Shown: positions 17,927 to 29,130 of the stretch, piece after piece
How positions within the stretch are numbered: the first letter of the stretch is position 1
Layout: each line of letters opens with the position of its first letter
Assembly: GCA_039654915.1 (NCBI GenBank)
Contig: CM077596.1
Location: 45,878,501 to 45,942,500 of the forward strand
Source of the DNA: Aquilaria yunnanensis
Taxonomy: Eukaryota; Streptophyta; Magnoliopsida; Malvales; Thymelaeaceae
DNA: 64,000 nucleotides
Direction of reading: 5' to 3'
Notes under the pieces: generated by a model
The model's input: only the letters and a program-made list of their open reading frames with translations
What the model was told of the DNA's origin: nothing
Database searches by the model: none
Program-made: the position numbers and the translations under genes

Positions 17927-20900
17927 TTTGGAAAGCTTTCGATTATAACAGGAAGTTCTATCGCCTCCCAATTGTTCAGCACATCCCGTGGGCCACAAGG
18001 TTGAACAAGCTCCTCCTCTTCAGGTGAATCGCTGATGATTGCCTGAATAGAAAGACTTTCAAAAGACTTGTTGATGTTGATAGTCAGCTTGCCTTCATTG
18101 TCATTTTTTGGAATGAGACCACCATTCACGAACGTTTCGGTGATTTCAGGGATATCCAGATTTCTTTCCTGGAGAGGATGCCCTGTTAATCGTGCAATCC
18201 TCTTTTCTCTCTTTTCAGCTATTGCCTTCATTTTATCATGTCTTGTCGGTGTGAAGCCTAGGCCGTATTTCCCTTCATTTGCGGATATTTTCAATGGCTC
18301 TGGGATTCCTTGTAAATCTTGTCCCAAACCTAACCCCGGTGAGTATCCTCCTTTTATCATGAGTTTGGCGACCATGCGACTTGTTTTAGAAATGTTAGGA
18401 ACGGGTTCTTCTCCATATTCACTGACATAAGCAGCATTGACAATCTCAAAAGACCTGAAGGAGCAATCAGGTATATTTTCATTGACCTCAACATATTGAG
18501 CATCCGCAGGTCTAGATAGCAGAATGTCTTCTTCAGCAAAGACTGTGATTATCTTTCCTTCAATGATGAATTTCATTTTTTGATGTAATGAGGAAGGAAT
18601 TGCTCCAGCCATATGGATCCATGGTCTTCCCAGCAGGCAGGTATAAGATGGACAAATATCCATGACTTGGAATGTGATGTGGAAAAGACAGGGACCAATC
18701 CCTATTGGTAGCTCTATTTCTCCAACAACATCTCTCTTCGTTCCGTCAAATGCTCGAACAACAATATGACTGTTGTTGAGGTATGATGGGTCTAAACCAA
18801 TCTTATGTAAGGTTTCGAGTGGCATTACATTTAGAGCTGACCCATTGTCGATAAGAACTCTGGCCATAATCCGATCTTTGTATTTGACCGAAATATGTAG
18901 GGCCTTAGAGTGACCCCTTCCTTCTGCTGGTATCTCATCGTCAGTGAATGTGATGAGATTTTGTGCCGTGATGTTGTTGACGAGGTGGTCAAAATTGTTC
19001 ACAGAGATATCTTGTTCAACATAAGCCTTATTCAGGACTTTGAGAAGAGCTTCTCGATGAGCATCAGAGCTTAGGAGTAATGAAAGTATGGAAATTTTTG
19101 CTGGCAGGCGGTTTAACTGCTCAACGATGCTGTATTCACTTTGCTTTATGAGTTTGAGAAACTCAGTAGCTTGCTCATCTGTTACTGCTCGAGGCGTCTC
19201 TTGCTCTTTAGATGTATTTGTATCAAGAGATCCACTTGTCGTAACATTCTTATCTTGTTGGAGCTTGTTCATTTGCTCCGGAGAATAACACCGACCACTT
19301 CTAGTCATGCTCCCAACTTTTAACGGGGTTGATGTGATGTTAGAAGTGTAATCATAGCTCCATGGAACAGTTTTGTCTGATTTGTATGGGAATGGTTTTG
19401 GGACTTGAATTTTTAAAGGCTTAAGAGCAGGTTTTGAAATTGGTATGACCAGTGGTCTTGGCATAGCATTGAATTCTTGTTCTTTAATGATCACATTCAC
19501 ATCATCATCTTTATCTGACATAAAAACAATGAGTTGGGAGGAGTCGATGAGACTTTGCAGTCTTTCACGAAATTCTGAGCATTCTTGGATAGAATGACTC
19601 TTACTGTCATGGAAGTTGCACCACTCTTCATTCTCGACCTCTCCATTTCCAAAAGAAGGCTTTCCCATGATAATCCCTTCTTTCACAAGGCATGAATATA
19701 CATGCTTAAGAGGGGTTATGATATCGTTGACTGACTTCTTTGTCGGCCAGTGTTCTTCTATCATATTGACTGGTTTTGCTTGATGAGGCGGCAACGGATT
19801 GTGAGTGACGTTTGGCTCATCGGAAAAGTCCAACCACTTTGATTCGATTAATTGTTGGATTATACGTTTCAATGCTATGCAATTTTCCAGTCCGTAGCCC
19901 ACGGTACCATCATGATATGGGCAATTTATGTTAGGGTCATACCACCTTGGATACGGGGGTTCCAATGGCCTTGTAGGGATTGGGCGAATAAGTTGACTTT
20001 TGATGAGTTTTGGATACAGCTCAGTATAAGTCATGGGAATTGGTGCGAAGATTTCTCTTGGTCTTGGTGCAGGTACTGGAGGAGTTGGAACAGGTGGCCG
20101 TAACTGATTAGGTCTGTTGGGAGGATAATTGTTGGGTCTATTGGGAAGATAATCATTGGGCCTATTGGGAGGATAATCATTGGGCCTATTGGTAGGATAA
20201 TAATTGGGCTTATTGGCAGAATAGGATAGGCGAGGTCCGGTGGCCACAGTGCCCACGAAGGGAATCTCTCTTCCTCTTCCTATTTGTTGTATTTCTTCAT
20301 CTTTTCTTCTGGAAGGTCTTCCTCTTTTCATAGGATCGCTAAAGGATTCAGTAATCTTCCCAGTCCTGATACCATGCTCGATCCTTTCTCTAGACATTAC
20401 TACGTCGGAGAAATTGGTTGCCGAATTGCCAATGAGTTTGTCATAATATGGGTATTTTAGTGTCTGGACAAACAAAGTGACCATTTCTCTTTCTGTCATG
20501 GGTGGCTGAACCTGTGCAGCTAAGTCCCTCCACCGCTGCGCATATTCCTTGAAAGTTTCTGGCTTTTTCTTCTCCATGTTTTGGAGAGTTTGGCGATCCG
20601 GAGCCAAGTCCATAACATGTTTATAGTTGCCGATGAAGGCCTGAGCAAGGTCATTCCAAGTTTTTATGTTCCTTGGACCTTGGCTTAGATACCACTGTAA
20701 TGCTGATTTTGTGAGACTTTCCTGAAAAAGTGCGATCCACACCTTTTCATCTTTTGTGAGTGGTTGTAGTCTCCTTAGGAACAATGTGATGTGAGTGATG
20801 GGATCACTCGTTCCATCGTATTTCACGAAATCTGGCACCTTAAAATCTGAAGGGATTACGACGTCTGGCACTAAGCAGAGGTCATTCACTGAAAGGGATC

Positions 20901-21237
20901 CGAATATAGTGCCTCCTTCAATGGCTCTCAGTCTTTTCTCTATTGTCTCGAGTTTTTGAGATTCTGCTTCATCTTTTGGTAATGTCTTCTTCTCTTCCTG
21001 TACAGTGTCTTGTTTCAGGTGAACACTAGCAGACGGTCCTGATTCTTGAAACAGGTTTTCTTGGACTGAGACTCGTTGCGGGGTGAATCCCGGGGGATAA
21101 GTGGGATCTTGTACTTCTTTGATGGGGACTTGAGTTGCTTTCCCTTTGATTAATTCCATCAATTGTCTCATCTGTTCTGACATACTTTCAATCTTGGACT
21201 CCATCTCCATGAGACGTCCTTCGGCTTGTTCTGCCAT
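17923..21237 (-). CDS. gag-pro: Gag-protease polyprotein (1104 residues)
   Basis: The frame is intact. The N-terminus is a coiled-coil-like stretch. The capsid-type gag core lies at about 150-260 (FIGNYKHVMDLAPDR and a WRDLAAQVQPPM region). A proline/asparagine repeat with NRPNDYPP heptads is at about 340-375. Two Cys/His clusters follow, CPYHDGTVGYGLENC near 437 and CNFHDSKSHSIQEC near 537. A retropepsin-like protease has the active site LIDNGS near 795, and a glycine-rich G-patch-like segment (GGYSPGLGLGQ) lies near 963. It builds the element's particle and processes the polyprotein. The stop codon falls inside the intron donor region, so splicing decides between Gag-Pro and Gag-Pro-Pol. 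Confidence 0.93.
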   Translation of the reverse strand: MAEQAEGRLMEMESKIESMSEQMRQLMELIKGKATQVPIKEVQDPTYPPGFTPQRVSVQENLFQESGPSASVHLKQDTVQEEKKTLPKDEAESQKLETIEKRLRAIEGGTIFGSLSVNDLCLVPDVVIPSDFKVPDFVKYDGTSDPITHITLFLRRLQPLTKDEKVWIALFQESLTKSALQWYLSQGPRNIKTWNDLAQAFIGNYKHVMDLAPDRQTLQNMEKKKPETFKEYAQRWRDLAAQVQPPMTEREMVTLFVQTLKYPYYDKLIGNSATNFSDVVMSRERIEHGIRTGKITESFSDPMKRGRPSRRKDEEIQQIGRGREIPFVGTVATGPRLSYSANKPNYYPTNRPNDYPPNRPNDYLPNRPNNYPPNRPNQLRPPVPTPPVPAPRPREIFAPIPMTYTELYPKLIKSQLIRPIPTRPLEPPYPRWYDPNINCPYHDGTVGYGLENCIALKRIIQQLIESKWLDFSDEPNVTHNPLPPHQAKPVNMIEEHWPTKKSVNDIITPLKHVYSCLVKEGIIMGKPSFGNGEVENEEWCNFHDSKSHSIQECSEFRERLQSLIDSSQLIVFMSDKDDDVNVIIKEQEFNAMPRPLVIPISKPALKPLKIQVPKPFPYKSDKTVPWSYDYTSNITSTPLKVGSMTRSGRCYSPEQMNKLQQDKNVTTSGSLDTNTSKEQETPRAVTDEQATEFLKLIKQSEYSIVEQLNRLPAKISILSLLLSSDAHREALLKVLNKAYVEQDISVNNFDHLVNNITAQNLITFTDDEIPAEGRGHSKALHISVKYKDRIMARVLIDNGSALNVMPLETLHKIGLDPSYLNNSHIVVRAFDGTKRDVVGEIELPIGIGPCLFHITFQVMDICPSYTCLLGRPWIHMAGAIPSSLHQKMKFIIEGKIITVFAEEDILLSRPADAQYVEVNENIPDCSFRSFEIVNAAYVSEYGEEPVPNISKTSRMVAKLMIKGGYSPGLGLGQDLQGIPEPLKISANEGKYGLGFTPTRHDKMKAIAEKREKRIARLTGHPLQERNLDIPEITETFVNGGLIPKNDNEGKLTININKSFESLSIQAIISDSPEEEELVQPCGPRDVLNNWEAIELPVIIESFPK

Positions 21238-21425
21238 TAATCTTGTTTGGAGTCGAGTTGAATATCGGTGTTGAGGTCCAATTTTACCCTTTTAAAGGAA
21301 TATTTATTTTATTAGATTCTATGTGTGTATGATTGATGTGATGGATGAATGCATGAATATTGTAAATACTTGGTGAAAGAAGAACTATAATGGAATTTCT
21401 CAATTACATTCAGCAAAAGGTTTGT

Positions 21426-23119
21426 TTAAAAGAAACGACCCAAAGTACAATACTGCTTTCTGGCCTTAGATATGAACTCCATCATTCTTTGAACATTTAC
21501 TGATGGAGTAGGACAGCTCAGTTCTTCTAACTCCTTGGCTTCTTCGCCCATTAGTTGGGCTTGTTCTGTAACTTTTCTGACTTCTACCAAAAATGTTTGC
21601 AATTGATCTTGAGAAAATCTGTATTGATCTTCCCAGTATCTGACTCTCATCTCTTTTTGATCGGTTTCATCAACCAATTGGGAGATGACTTGTTTTTGGT
21701 ATTCAACTTTCTCTTCGAGGAGTTGTGTTTGTGACCGAGCTGTTGCATGTCAAGGAGCATCCTCTTGTTCTTCTCCTTTTCTTCTTCTAGTTCTTTCTCC
21801 AACTCTCTTTTCGCTAATTTTCTGATGACCTCTTCAGGTAGAACTATTCCTTCCTTCCGGTTATTTCTCCATTCATAATAAGCAGTGGGAGAAATAATAG
21901 GCCCTGACTTCAATATGAAAATTCTTTTCCACGCAACTGAAATACCCATTGTGAGCTTATTTGAATTTGGATCTTCGTGTGAAAATTCCAACTTACTCAG
22001 ATTATGCGTCATGGGTATAAATTGCATGGACCCAAATTGTTTTTGTACTTGAGCTGGGGCATAACTTGTTCCTCCCCATATACCTAAGAGAGGAACCCAC
22101 GGGCAATTGCCGCAACGGTAGACAACGCGGGTGGAGGTAGACCAGGGGGCTCTCCATTCAATTTGGAATTCGGTGATGTTCTTGAAATAATCAACCCATG
22201 CTTCCTTGCTGTCGTGATGAATGGTTTCACTTTTCAAAAAGGCTTCGATTGGGATGAAGTCCTTTGAAAAGCGATTTCCAAAATGTTGCTTCTCACAAGG
22301 AAGGTGGCTTTTGATCCAAATGTTGAGAAGATGTGAACATCCTATGAATTTGCCCCCTCTTTGGCGACAAAAGTTTAATGCCCTGATAGTTTCACATAAT
22401 ATTACTGAGGTCGGATTTATTTGAGCATTGCAGATTTGCTCAAATAGTGTAATGATGTCTCCTTCAATGAATCCGACGATTCTTGGGAAGACTACCAGGC
22501 CATATATCGCCAAGGCGAAAAGCTTGCGTCGTTGATTTTTCTGAGGGAGAACGTGACTTAATTGTTTTAAGTCGATCCAACTGATAAATTTTCGAGATCC
22601 TTTTGTTGCAAACTTGGTTTGAAGACTGGAAGCTGGCATATCCAATAATTTTGCTAGGGCTCGATGAGGCTCCGTTCTTCTATCATGTTGATAAGTCTCG
22701 ATTGGATAGTCGGAGGACCAACCCAAGAGGCTGTTGTATTCTTCGATGGTTGGAACCAGATCCATCTTATCGAAAGAAAAGCATCGATAAAATGGATCCC
22801 AAAATTGTATTAGAGCCCGGACAAGTGATGCATCAACGGTAACCTTTAGTAGGCAAGTGATGTGACCATATTTTGCCGTAAAAGCTTCCCGATCAGCAGA
22901 ATTCCAACTATTCCAGACTTGCAATAATTCCGTGGTGTCGTTCTGATTTATCCGGACCGATACCTGGTCCTTAAGCTGTACGTGAGAGTGGGATGTCAGA
23001 GCATCTCCGTGAAGCTTTTGAGCCGTTTCGGAATATTCCATAGCCTCAGGCTGAGTTTCGATTACCGTGTCATTCCATGATCCAGTAACAGCCGTGGGAA
23101 GATAATCGAGAATATCCAT
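21426..23119 (-). pseudogene. Ogre ORF1 (DUF7745-like) with a frameshift
   Basis: An additional ORF before gag is diagnostic of Ogre. The frame from 23119 encodes a globular region of about residues 60-340 with WNSWNSADREAF, FYRCFSFDKMDLVPTIEEY and a GLVVFPRIVGFIEGD segment, of the kind annotated as DUF7745 in plants. A charged coiled-coil follows from about residue 420. The frame closes at 21647, but the coiled-coil continues in another frame to 21426 with heptad-rich sequence, so a one-base shift near 21750 has occurred. The function of ORF1 is unknown; I infer a structural or nucleic-acid role. About 190 bp separate it from gag. Confidence 0.85.
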
Positions 23120-23721
23120 GATAATAGTTCTTTCACCAAATACTTATCTTTAATGATGAAATGTATATGCCGGAAAAATAAGGAAAAATAGAGTTAGTAA
23201 AAAAATAACACATAGGATCATACAAACATATAGATAAAACAAAACCTATGGAAATGGGAACCGAGGTATGGGAAATTCTTATTGGTTGGTTCTAAGGTAG
23301 AGTAAGGAATTCTACATGCAGAAGGTGGTTTATCAAAAAGGCAAGGGATAGTTCCCGAATCCCGTCACTGAATCATAGTGACGGCCCGATTCCTTACCCT
23401 CTAGGGTTTATGTAAGGAATGGATTAATTCGAGTCGTAGCTTTTCGTGGGCCCATGCAGAGACTAACCGTCTCAGAAGGCAATACACTACTTTGCTACTT
23501 TGAAACCGGTGAAGGCTTAGAGACCGTGGCCTCACAAGGACAGTAACACCAATTCCGCTTAGAAAGAATCGTGTTTGATTTAAGGAAGCTCGGGTATAGA
23601 GCTTCATTTTGTGAATGCATTATGCATGTTTACTTAAGTAAATATAATATATAAATCCACATAATAGTAAAGCAAAGTAAATCAAAACAAATCAACTTTA
23701 GGCTCGACTCACTAACGTCGA
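23120..23721 (-). other. Untranslated leader of the element
   Basis: About 600 bp lie between the primer-binding site and ORF1. No conserved frame is visible. It is the expected place of the packaging signal. Confidence 0.6.
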
Positions 23722-23740
23722 GTCCCCAGTGGAGTCGCCA
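23722..23740 (-). other. Primer-binding site, tRNA-Arg type
   Basis: Three bases inside the 5' LTR the element strand reads TGGCGACTCCACTGGGGAC. TGG at the start matches the CCA end of a tRNA. From memory this is the tRNA-Arg-type site reported for Ogre elements. Its position and orientation agree with the polypurine tract at 3328-3340. Confidence 0.85.
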
Positions 23741-24027
23741 AGCTGTGGCAACGTGCGGGTCTTTTTCGGGAGTCGCCACCAATCGGTTTTTCTTAGGTCG
23801 ATTGGATACCTAAAATATGGTCTGTGAGAGTTCGGGGATCGGGAGTACGGTTACGTTAAAACAACTTTGTTAAAACGCCAAAAAATTGGCACCTTAGTTG
23901 ATTTTAATTTTGTTTTGCTTTGCTTTTAAATAATTTTCAGTTAATTTTCAAAATTAGAAATTTTAACTGGATTAGTCGAAATGTGGATTTTTTTTAAATT
24001 AATTAATTTGTATGAAATTTTATACTT

Positions 24028-24241
24028 CCGAACCATGGACTCTGCCGAGTCATTTGGACACGGAAGATTTTGATTCCGAACCATGGACTCTGCCGAGTCA
24101 TTTGGACACGGAATTTGGTGAACTTTTAAATAATTTAATCCATATTGTAAATATGGATTTTTTATCTTTGTATTTATTTAATTTATTTAGTAAAAAAAAA
24201 GTTTTCCAAACCGTAGATCCTGCCGGATCATCCGGATATGG
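24028..24241. other. Three 36-nt hairpin modules with compensatory changes
   Basis: Modules at 24028-24063, 24076-24111 and 24206-24241 share the frame CCnAACCn...TGCC...GGnnnnGG. Each folds as three short stems: positions 1-3 with 34-36, 6-8 with 28-30 and 11-15 with 20-24, with a TGCC loop. Between the first and third modules paired positions change together (3/34, 8/28, 13/22, 14/21), which keeps all stems. A fourth, looser copy is at 25575-25610, and the third LTR has copies at 62956, 63004 and 63136. Confidence 0.7.
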
Positions 24242-24579
24242 AAATTAATTTTTTATAATTAATTATTACATTCTTACTTATTATAGAATTAATTGTTAGT
24301 TTAATTACTAATTCGTAATTCTTTTTTTTTTATGAAATTTTTAGATTTATTAATAATCTAAAAATTTTATTTATTTGTTTATTTATTTTTTCTTTTCTTT
24401 TTTTTTCTTTTGATTTTATCTTTCCTTTCTTTCTTTTCTTTTCTTTTTCTTATCTTTCTTTTCTTTTTTTTTTTATTAATTTTTCTTGTTTAATGAAGGA
24501 TATTTATTATTTAAAGAATTACTTAAAAAAAAGTAATTAATTTTTTTAATAAGAAGTTAATTCAAAAAAAAATTTTGAT

Positions 24580-24673
24580 CATGGTACGGGGCGTTGTTAC
24601 TCAGCCAGACCCTCTTCACCAGGTGAAGCAGCTCAAAAGCGGGCACGAGACAGTTTCCAACCAATATACCATG
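24580..24673. other. 94-nt conserved LTR block, 5' LTR copy
   Basis: It is the same block as 197-290, with one difference seen (CCAACC for CCAGCC). It lies in U5 on the element strand and would be present in the genomic RNA leader. Confidence 0.65.
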
Positions 24674-27004
24674 AACTAAAAATTTTTAGACTTAACAACA
24701 AGACTTAGATTTATTTTATGTTTTTTTTATTTAATTAAAATTTTATTTATTCAATGATGAAGGCAAAATTCATATGTATTTTTCAAAAATAGAACAAAAG
24801 TCTTAATTTTGTTTTGAATGAATTAAGCAAAAATGATTATTCAAGAAAAGAAACTAAAAAAAAAAATTTATGTATATTTTAAACATAAAGGAAAATTTTT
24901 GATATTTATATGTTTTGTTTTTTGATAAAAAAAATTAACTAAAAAGAAGTGATTATTTAACAAGGATCTTAAAAAAAATAAAATTTATATGTATATTTTA
25001 AAAAAATAAAGGAAAGTTTTGATATTTATATTTCATTTTTTATGTTTTTTTTTGTTTGATAAATAATTTTAATTAATAAGTCTAAGATATTTAAGAGATA
25101 ATTTAATCCTTTTGAATTTATTCTACTTTTGAAATCATTTGCTAAGATTTTTATAAAGGAAACAAAAAGTTATATCTTTTCATTATTTTAAAAGAAATAA
25201 GCAAAATATTACTGAATAAAATATTAGCCCAAAAATTTTACTTTTATCATTATTTTTATTACTAAAAAAAAGTCATATTTTATTATTTTAAAAGAAATAA
25301 GTAAAATGTTACTGAATAAAATATTAACCCAAAAATTTTACCCTTTTTTGTTCTTTTTATTAATAAAGAAAACTAAAAAGTTATATTATAAAAATAAGTA
25401 AAATATTACTGAAAAATATTAACCCAAAAATTTTAATCTTTTTATTCTTTTTTATTAATAAAGAAAACTAAAAATTTATATTTTATTATTTTAATAAATA
25501 ATTAATATATTAATCCAAAGTTTTTTATTTTTAATAAAGAAAAATTTATTTATATATTTTATTTAAAAATATTTCCAAGCCATGAATCCTGGCGGATCAT
25601 TTGGTCATGGAGTTTTAATTTTTATTAAATTTTAATTATTTAATTAATTATTAGTTTTAATTATAATTTTATTGGATTTTTCTTGAATTTTAAATTTTAA
25701 AGATCATTATTTTAAAGATATGTTTAAAAAAAATTGATTTGTATATTTTTAGAATTATTTAATTATTTCTATTTATTAATTTTAACAAAAAGGAATAAAA
25801 AGTCAACTTTGTTATCTTTAAAGAAATAATAAAAATAATTGGCTTTTAAAAATGATTTTTATTAGCCTTAATAATTAATTACAAAATAATCTTCTTTTAA
25901 TTTTCATTTATTTATTTATTAGTAAAGGGTAAAGGTGAATTAAATAAAAAAATAAAGTGGGGCTTTTTGGCCATCCACTTTAAAAATAAATAATAATAAA
26001 GGTTAGCAAAATTAATTAAATTAATTAACAAAAATAATAAAAATTAGCCAAGTTTAATTAAATTAATTGTTAACAACAATAATAAAAGTTAGCCAAGTTA
26101 ATTAATTGATTAACAACAATAATAAAAAGTTAGTCAAGTTAATTAATTAACAACAATAATAAAAGTTAGCCAAGTTAATTAATTAATAACAGTAATAAAA
26201 GTTAGCCAAATTAATTAATTGTTAATTAACCAAATTAATTAAATTAATTAATTAACAACAATAATAAAAAGTTAGAAGTTAATTAACTGTTAACAATAAT
26301 AAAAGTTAGCCAAATTAATTAATTGTTAATTAACCAAGTTAATTAAATTAATTAATTAACAACAATAATAAAAGTTAGCCAAATTAATTAATTATCAATT
26401 AACCAAGTTAATTAAATTAATTAATTAACAACAATAGTAAAAGTTAGACAATTTAATTAATTATTAACAACAATAATAATAAAGGTTAGTAAAAATTAGC
26501 AAGTTAGTTGTTAGTTGTTAATAACAACAAAAAAAAAAGAAAAAAGGTTAGTAATAATAACAATAATAAACAAATAAATAAACAAGTAGAAAAAATAAAA
26601 GAGTTAATTAATTAATTTTCTGCAAAGACAAAATAAAAAGGTTAGTGACTTAATAGAAAGAAATTGAAAAGATGATGGGTGAAACATGGGTTTACCCTTT
26701 TGAATTAAAATTTTGAATTCCTGGGAAACGAGAACGACGACGGCGCGAGGGGGGAAAGGGAGGGGCAGCTGGCGGCACGGCCAGGGGCAGGGGGCGACGG
26801 CGTGGGGCATGGGGGGGGCCGGCGGCGAGGGCGGCGCGGCTGCGGGCAGGGGTGGCGCCGGGCAGGGGCGGTGCGACAGGAGCAGAGGGAGCTGGGCGAC
26901 GCGGCGGGCTGGGGGAGAGCGCGGCGGCGGCAGGTGCTGCGAGGGGAGGGCACGGCGGCGGCGAACGGCGTAGGGCGGCGGCGGCGGGCGGCGAGGGGCA
27001 CGGC

Positions 27005-27046
<42 letters not shown>

Positions 27047-27192
27047 GGAACAGCAGTGAAAAAAAAAATTTGGCTTTCTAGGGAAGAAGGGAAGAGGGCT
27101 GGGGCTAAGGGCTGTAATTTTCTCTTTTTTTAAAACGGAGCTCTAAGTTTTTTTGCTATTTTTTTCTGTGTTCAGCACAAAATTTGGGGGGC

Positions 27193-27200
27193 TATTTATA
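27193..27200 (-). promoter_or_regulatory. TATA box of the 5' LTR
   Basis: The minus strand reads CTCTATAAATAGCC, about 505 nt into the LTR. Transcription would start about 30 nt further along, near 27165, so the RNA leader would begin ahead of the GC-rich island and its CT-rich run. Confidence 0.7.
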
Positions 27201-27704
27201 GAGGAAGTTTAGCTGAACTGTTGATGGATAAATTAATAAAAAATTTCAAACTTATCTCTTAAATTGGTAAAATGACAATTTTAGTCCTTTACGTCTCTCA
27301 GCCTCTGGATAAGTTCCTGAAGCTTCTGATTTTGACAATTTTGTCGTTTTCTGTCAATTTGAGCCAAAAACGTCGGCAGGCTCAAAATTTTATGTGACAA
27401 ACTGCCAAATGCTCCTGGAACTTTCAGAATTTGTCAATTTTGCCTGAAACTTCTTAATTTTGTCATTTTTACCTCAAACTTTTTAATTTTGTCATTTTTA
27501 TGGAGTTTTCTTTTTTTCTTTCAAACATACACATATACACACATATATCAAATCTTCACAAAACAAAACAAAAAATATATATTTTAAACTAATTAAAAAA
27601 AAATTTTAGTAACAATAATAATAAAAATACATTTTTTTATTTAATTTTTTTATTTAATTTTTTTTAAAATTATTTTAATGGCCGGACGAAATTGGGTGTC
27701 AACA

Positions 27705-29127
27705 GCTTGTTTTTTAAGTCACTTGTTCAAGTAAGTTTTAAATTTGATTCCTTTGTTTTTTTTACACGTTATTTTAGTATAAAAGTTAATGGACATGATG
27801 ATTTAAATGGCTTCCTTGATACTTGTTAGAAGGAAATAATCAAGAAAAGCTTGGAAATTAAGCTTAAGTAAAGAACCACCTAAGCAAGGTTTGGTTAAAG
27901 AGTGAGGGTTGGTTTGGTTCCTTTTTTCTCCTTATTGGTTCTGGTTTTTCTGGGTCTATTTGAACTGTTTATGTGTATTTAAATTAGATCTTGCTACATT
28001 TAAGGAGAAAAGAAGGCTAAAACCGAGTTGAACCTTGTTATTGAAGGAATGGTTGGAAAACCGAAAGTTTGTGTGTGTGTTAATGTAGTTCGTCCATGTT
28101 AGTTTTCTTGGTTATTAAGCTGGAAAGGAGCTGAGTTTCCTCTTATTAAAGTGGTACTTACTTGTTTGTAAGAGAAACAATCAGTAAGAACCAAGGTGGA
28201 TTAAAGTTGAGGAAAACAAATACTAGTAACCAAATGTGTAGTTGTGCATTTGTGTGTGTTCGATTGTTACAGTTTTTCTGGAATTAATAAGGGCTGGTGG
28301 TGTTTATTTAGTACTGGTTCTTTTCTTATTGAAGGCAACAAGATAATGGTCAAGAGCAAATCTAATTTGGTTTCACAAGAGACGAATTGAACCCAACAAC
28401 CTAGCAACTAAGGTTCATGTGCATGAGTGCATTTAAAACACCAAGTAAATCCATGTTTTTCTACCAAGCTTAAGATTCCTATTTAAACTAATTCAAGATT
28501 TGAAAATACTTGGTTTTGATTATAAATGATCAATTTAGGTTTAAAAATTAAGCTACTATAAAGAGCATGAAGTAGGGCATAAGACCGAGACTTACAAGGA
28601 CATAAATACTAGCTACCTTGAGTAGCAAAGTTGTATAAGCTACTTAGTTGAACTTGAGATTATGTATTATGTTAAAAATGAACTCATTATACCTAAAATA
28701 AGCTAAGGTATAGATTTAGTTCAGTTGCTTTAAGTTCAATAAATGTCAAGTTACAAGTGAAGGTTTAGTAACTATTGATAACCTATGAAAGTCCAAAGAC
28801 TGGACACATTAATATGGAAACCTTAGTACACCCGAGTTGAATTATTTGGAACTCAATAAAGTGAGGTAAACCATAGTTACTCCTATACAATAAGAAAGTG
28901 AAAGTTTTATTGGTAAGCATTAGCTTATTACTAACAGGGCTCAGTCCTATAGTGAGAATTAGCTTTAAGGTGTTCCATTGATGCCAAGCTATGGTCATAT
29001 GCTTAGACCCTTGACAGTATAAGCTCACAGTAGTATTACATCATATATATGTATATGTGTGCAGGTCCTTAGTTTTTTTTTTCTTGCAGGTACAATCCCT
29101 TATTTAGAATCTTGCACTCTTATCCCT
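27705..29127. other. Flank of the Ogre insertion, old repeat-like DNA without genes
   Basis: No coding frame is recognisable. Parts of this flank and its continuation to about 30540 share short blocks, in opposite orientation, with 53200-55579 (for example GATGCCTCTAGTA near 30150), so the Ogre element seems to have landed in a decayed LTR-type repeat. Confidence 0.4.
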
Positions 29128-29130
29128 TTA

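Larger units (their letters stand above)
1..27704 (-). mobile_element. Ogre/Tat-type Ty3/gypsy LTR retrotransposon, nearly complete
   Basis: The element reads on the minus strand: 5' LTR at 23744-27704, primer-binding site, ORF1, gag-protease, intron, pol, accessory genes, polypurine tract, 3' LTR at 1-3327 (its outer ~0.6 kb lies off the window). LTR termini are TG...CA in both copies. By eye the LTRs differ by about 15 substitutions plus a few indels over 3.3 kb, which points to a recent insertion. A separate ORF before gag, an intron between protease and reverse transcriptase, two RNase H domains and a very large size are known hallmarks of Ogre. The 5-bp flank after the right end is GCTTG; the matching left flank is outside the window. 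Defects seen: an ORF1 frameshift near 21750, one pol stop at 16462-16464 and a nested solo LTR at 9143-12065. Only the left boundary is unseen. Confidence 0.95.
23744..27704 (-). repeat. 5' LTR of the Ogre-type element (3961 bp)
   Basis: It runs from TGTGGCAACG at 23744 to TGTCAACA at 27704; on the element strand it begins TGTTGACACC. The inner ~3.3 kb matches 1-3327. Landmarks are four 36-nt hairpin modules (24028, 24076, 24206, 25575), a pyrimidine-rich run (24386-24470), the 94-nt block (24580-24673), an AT minisatellite, the GC-rich island and a TATA box. U3 would be only about 0.5 kb and R/U5 about 3.4 kb. No protein gene is supported. Confidence 0.95.
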
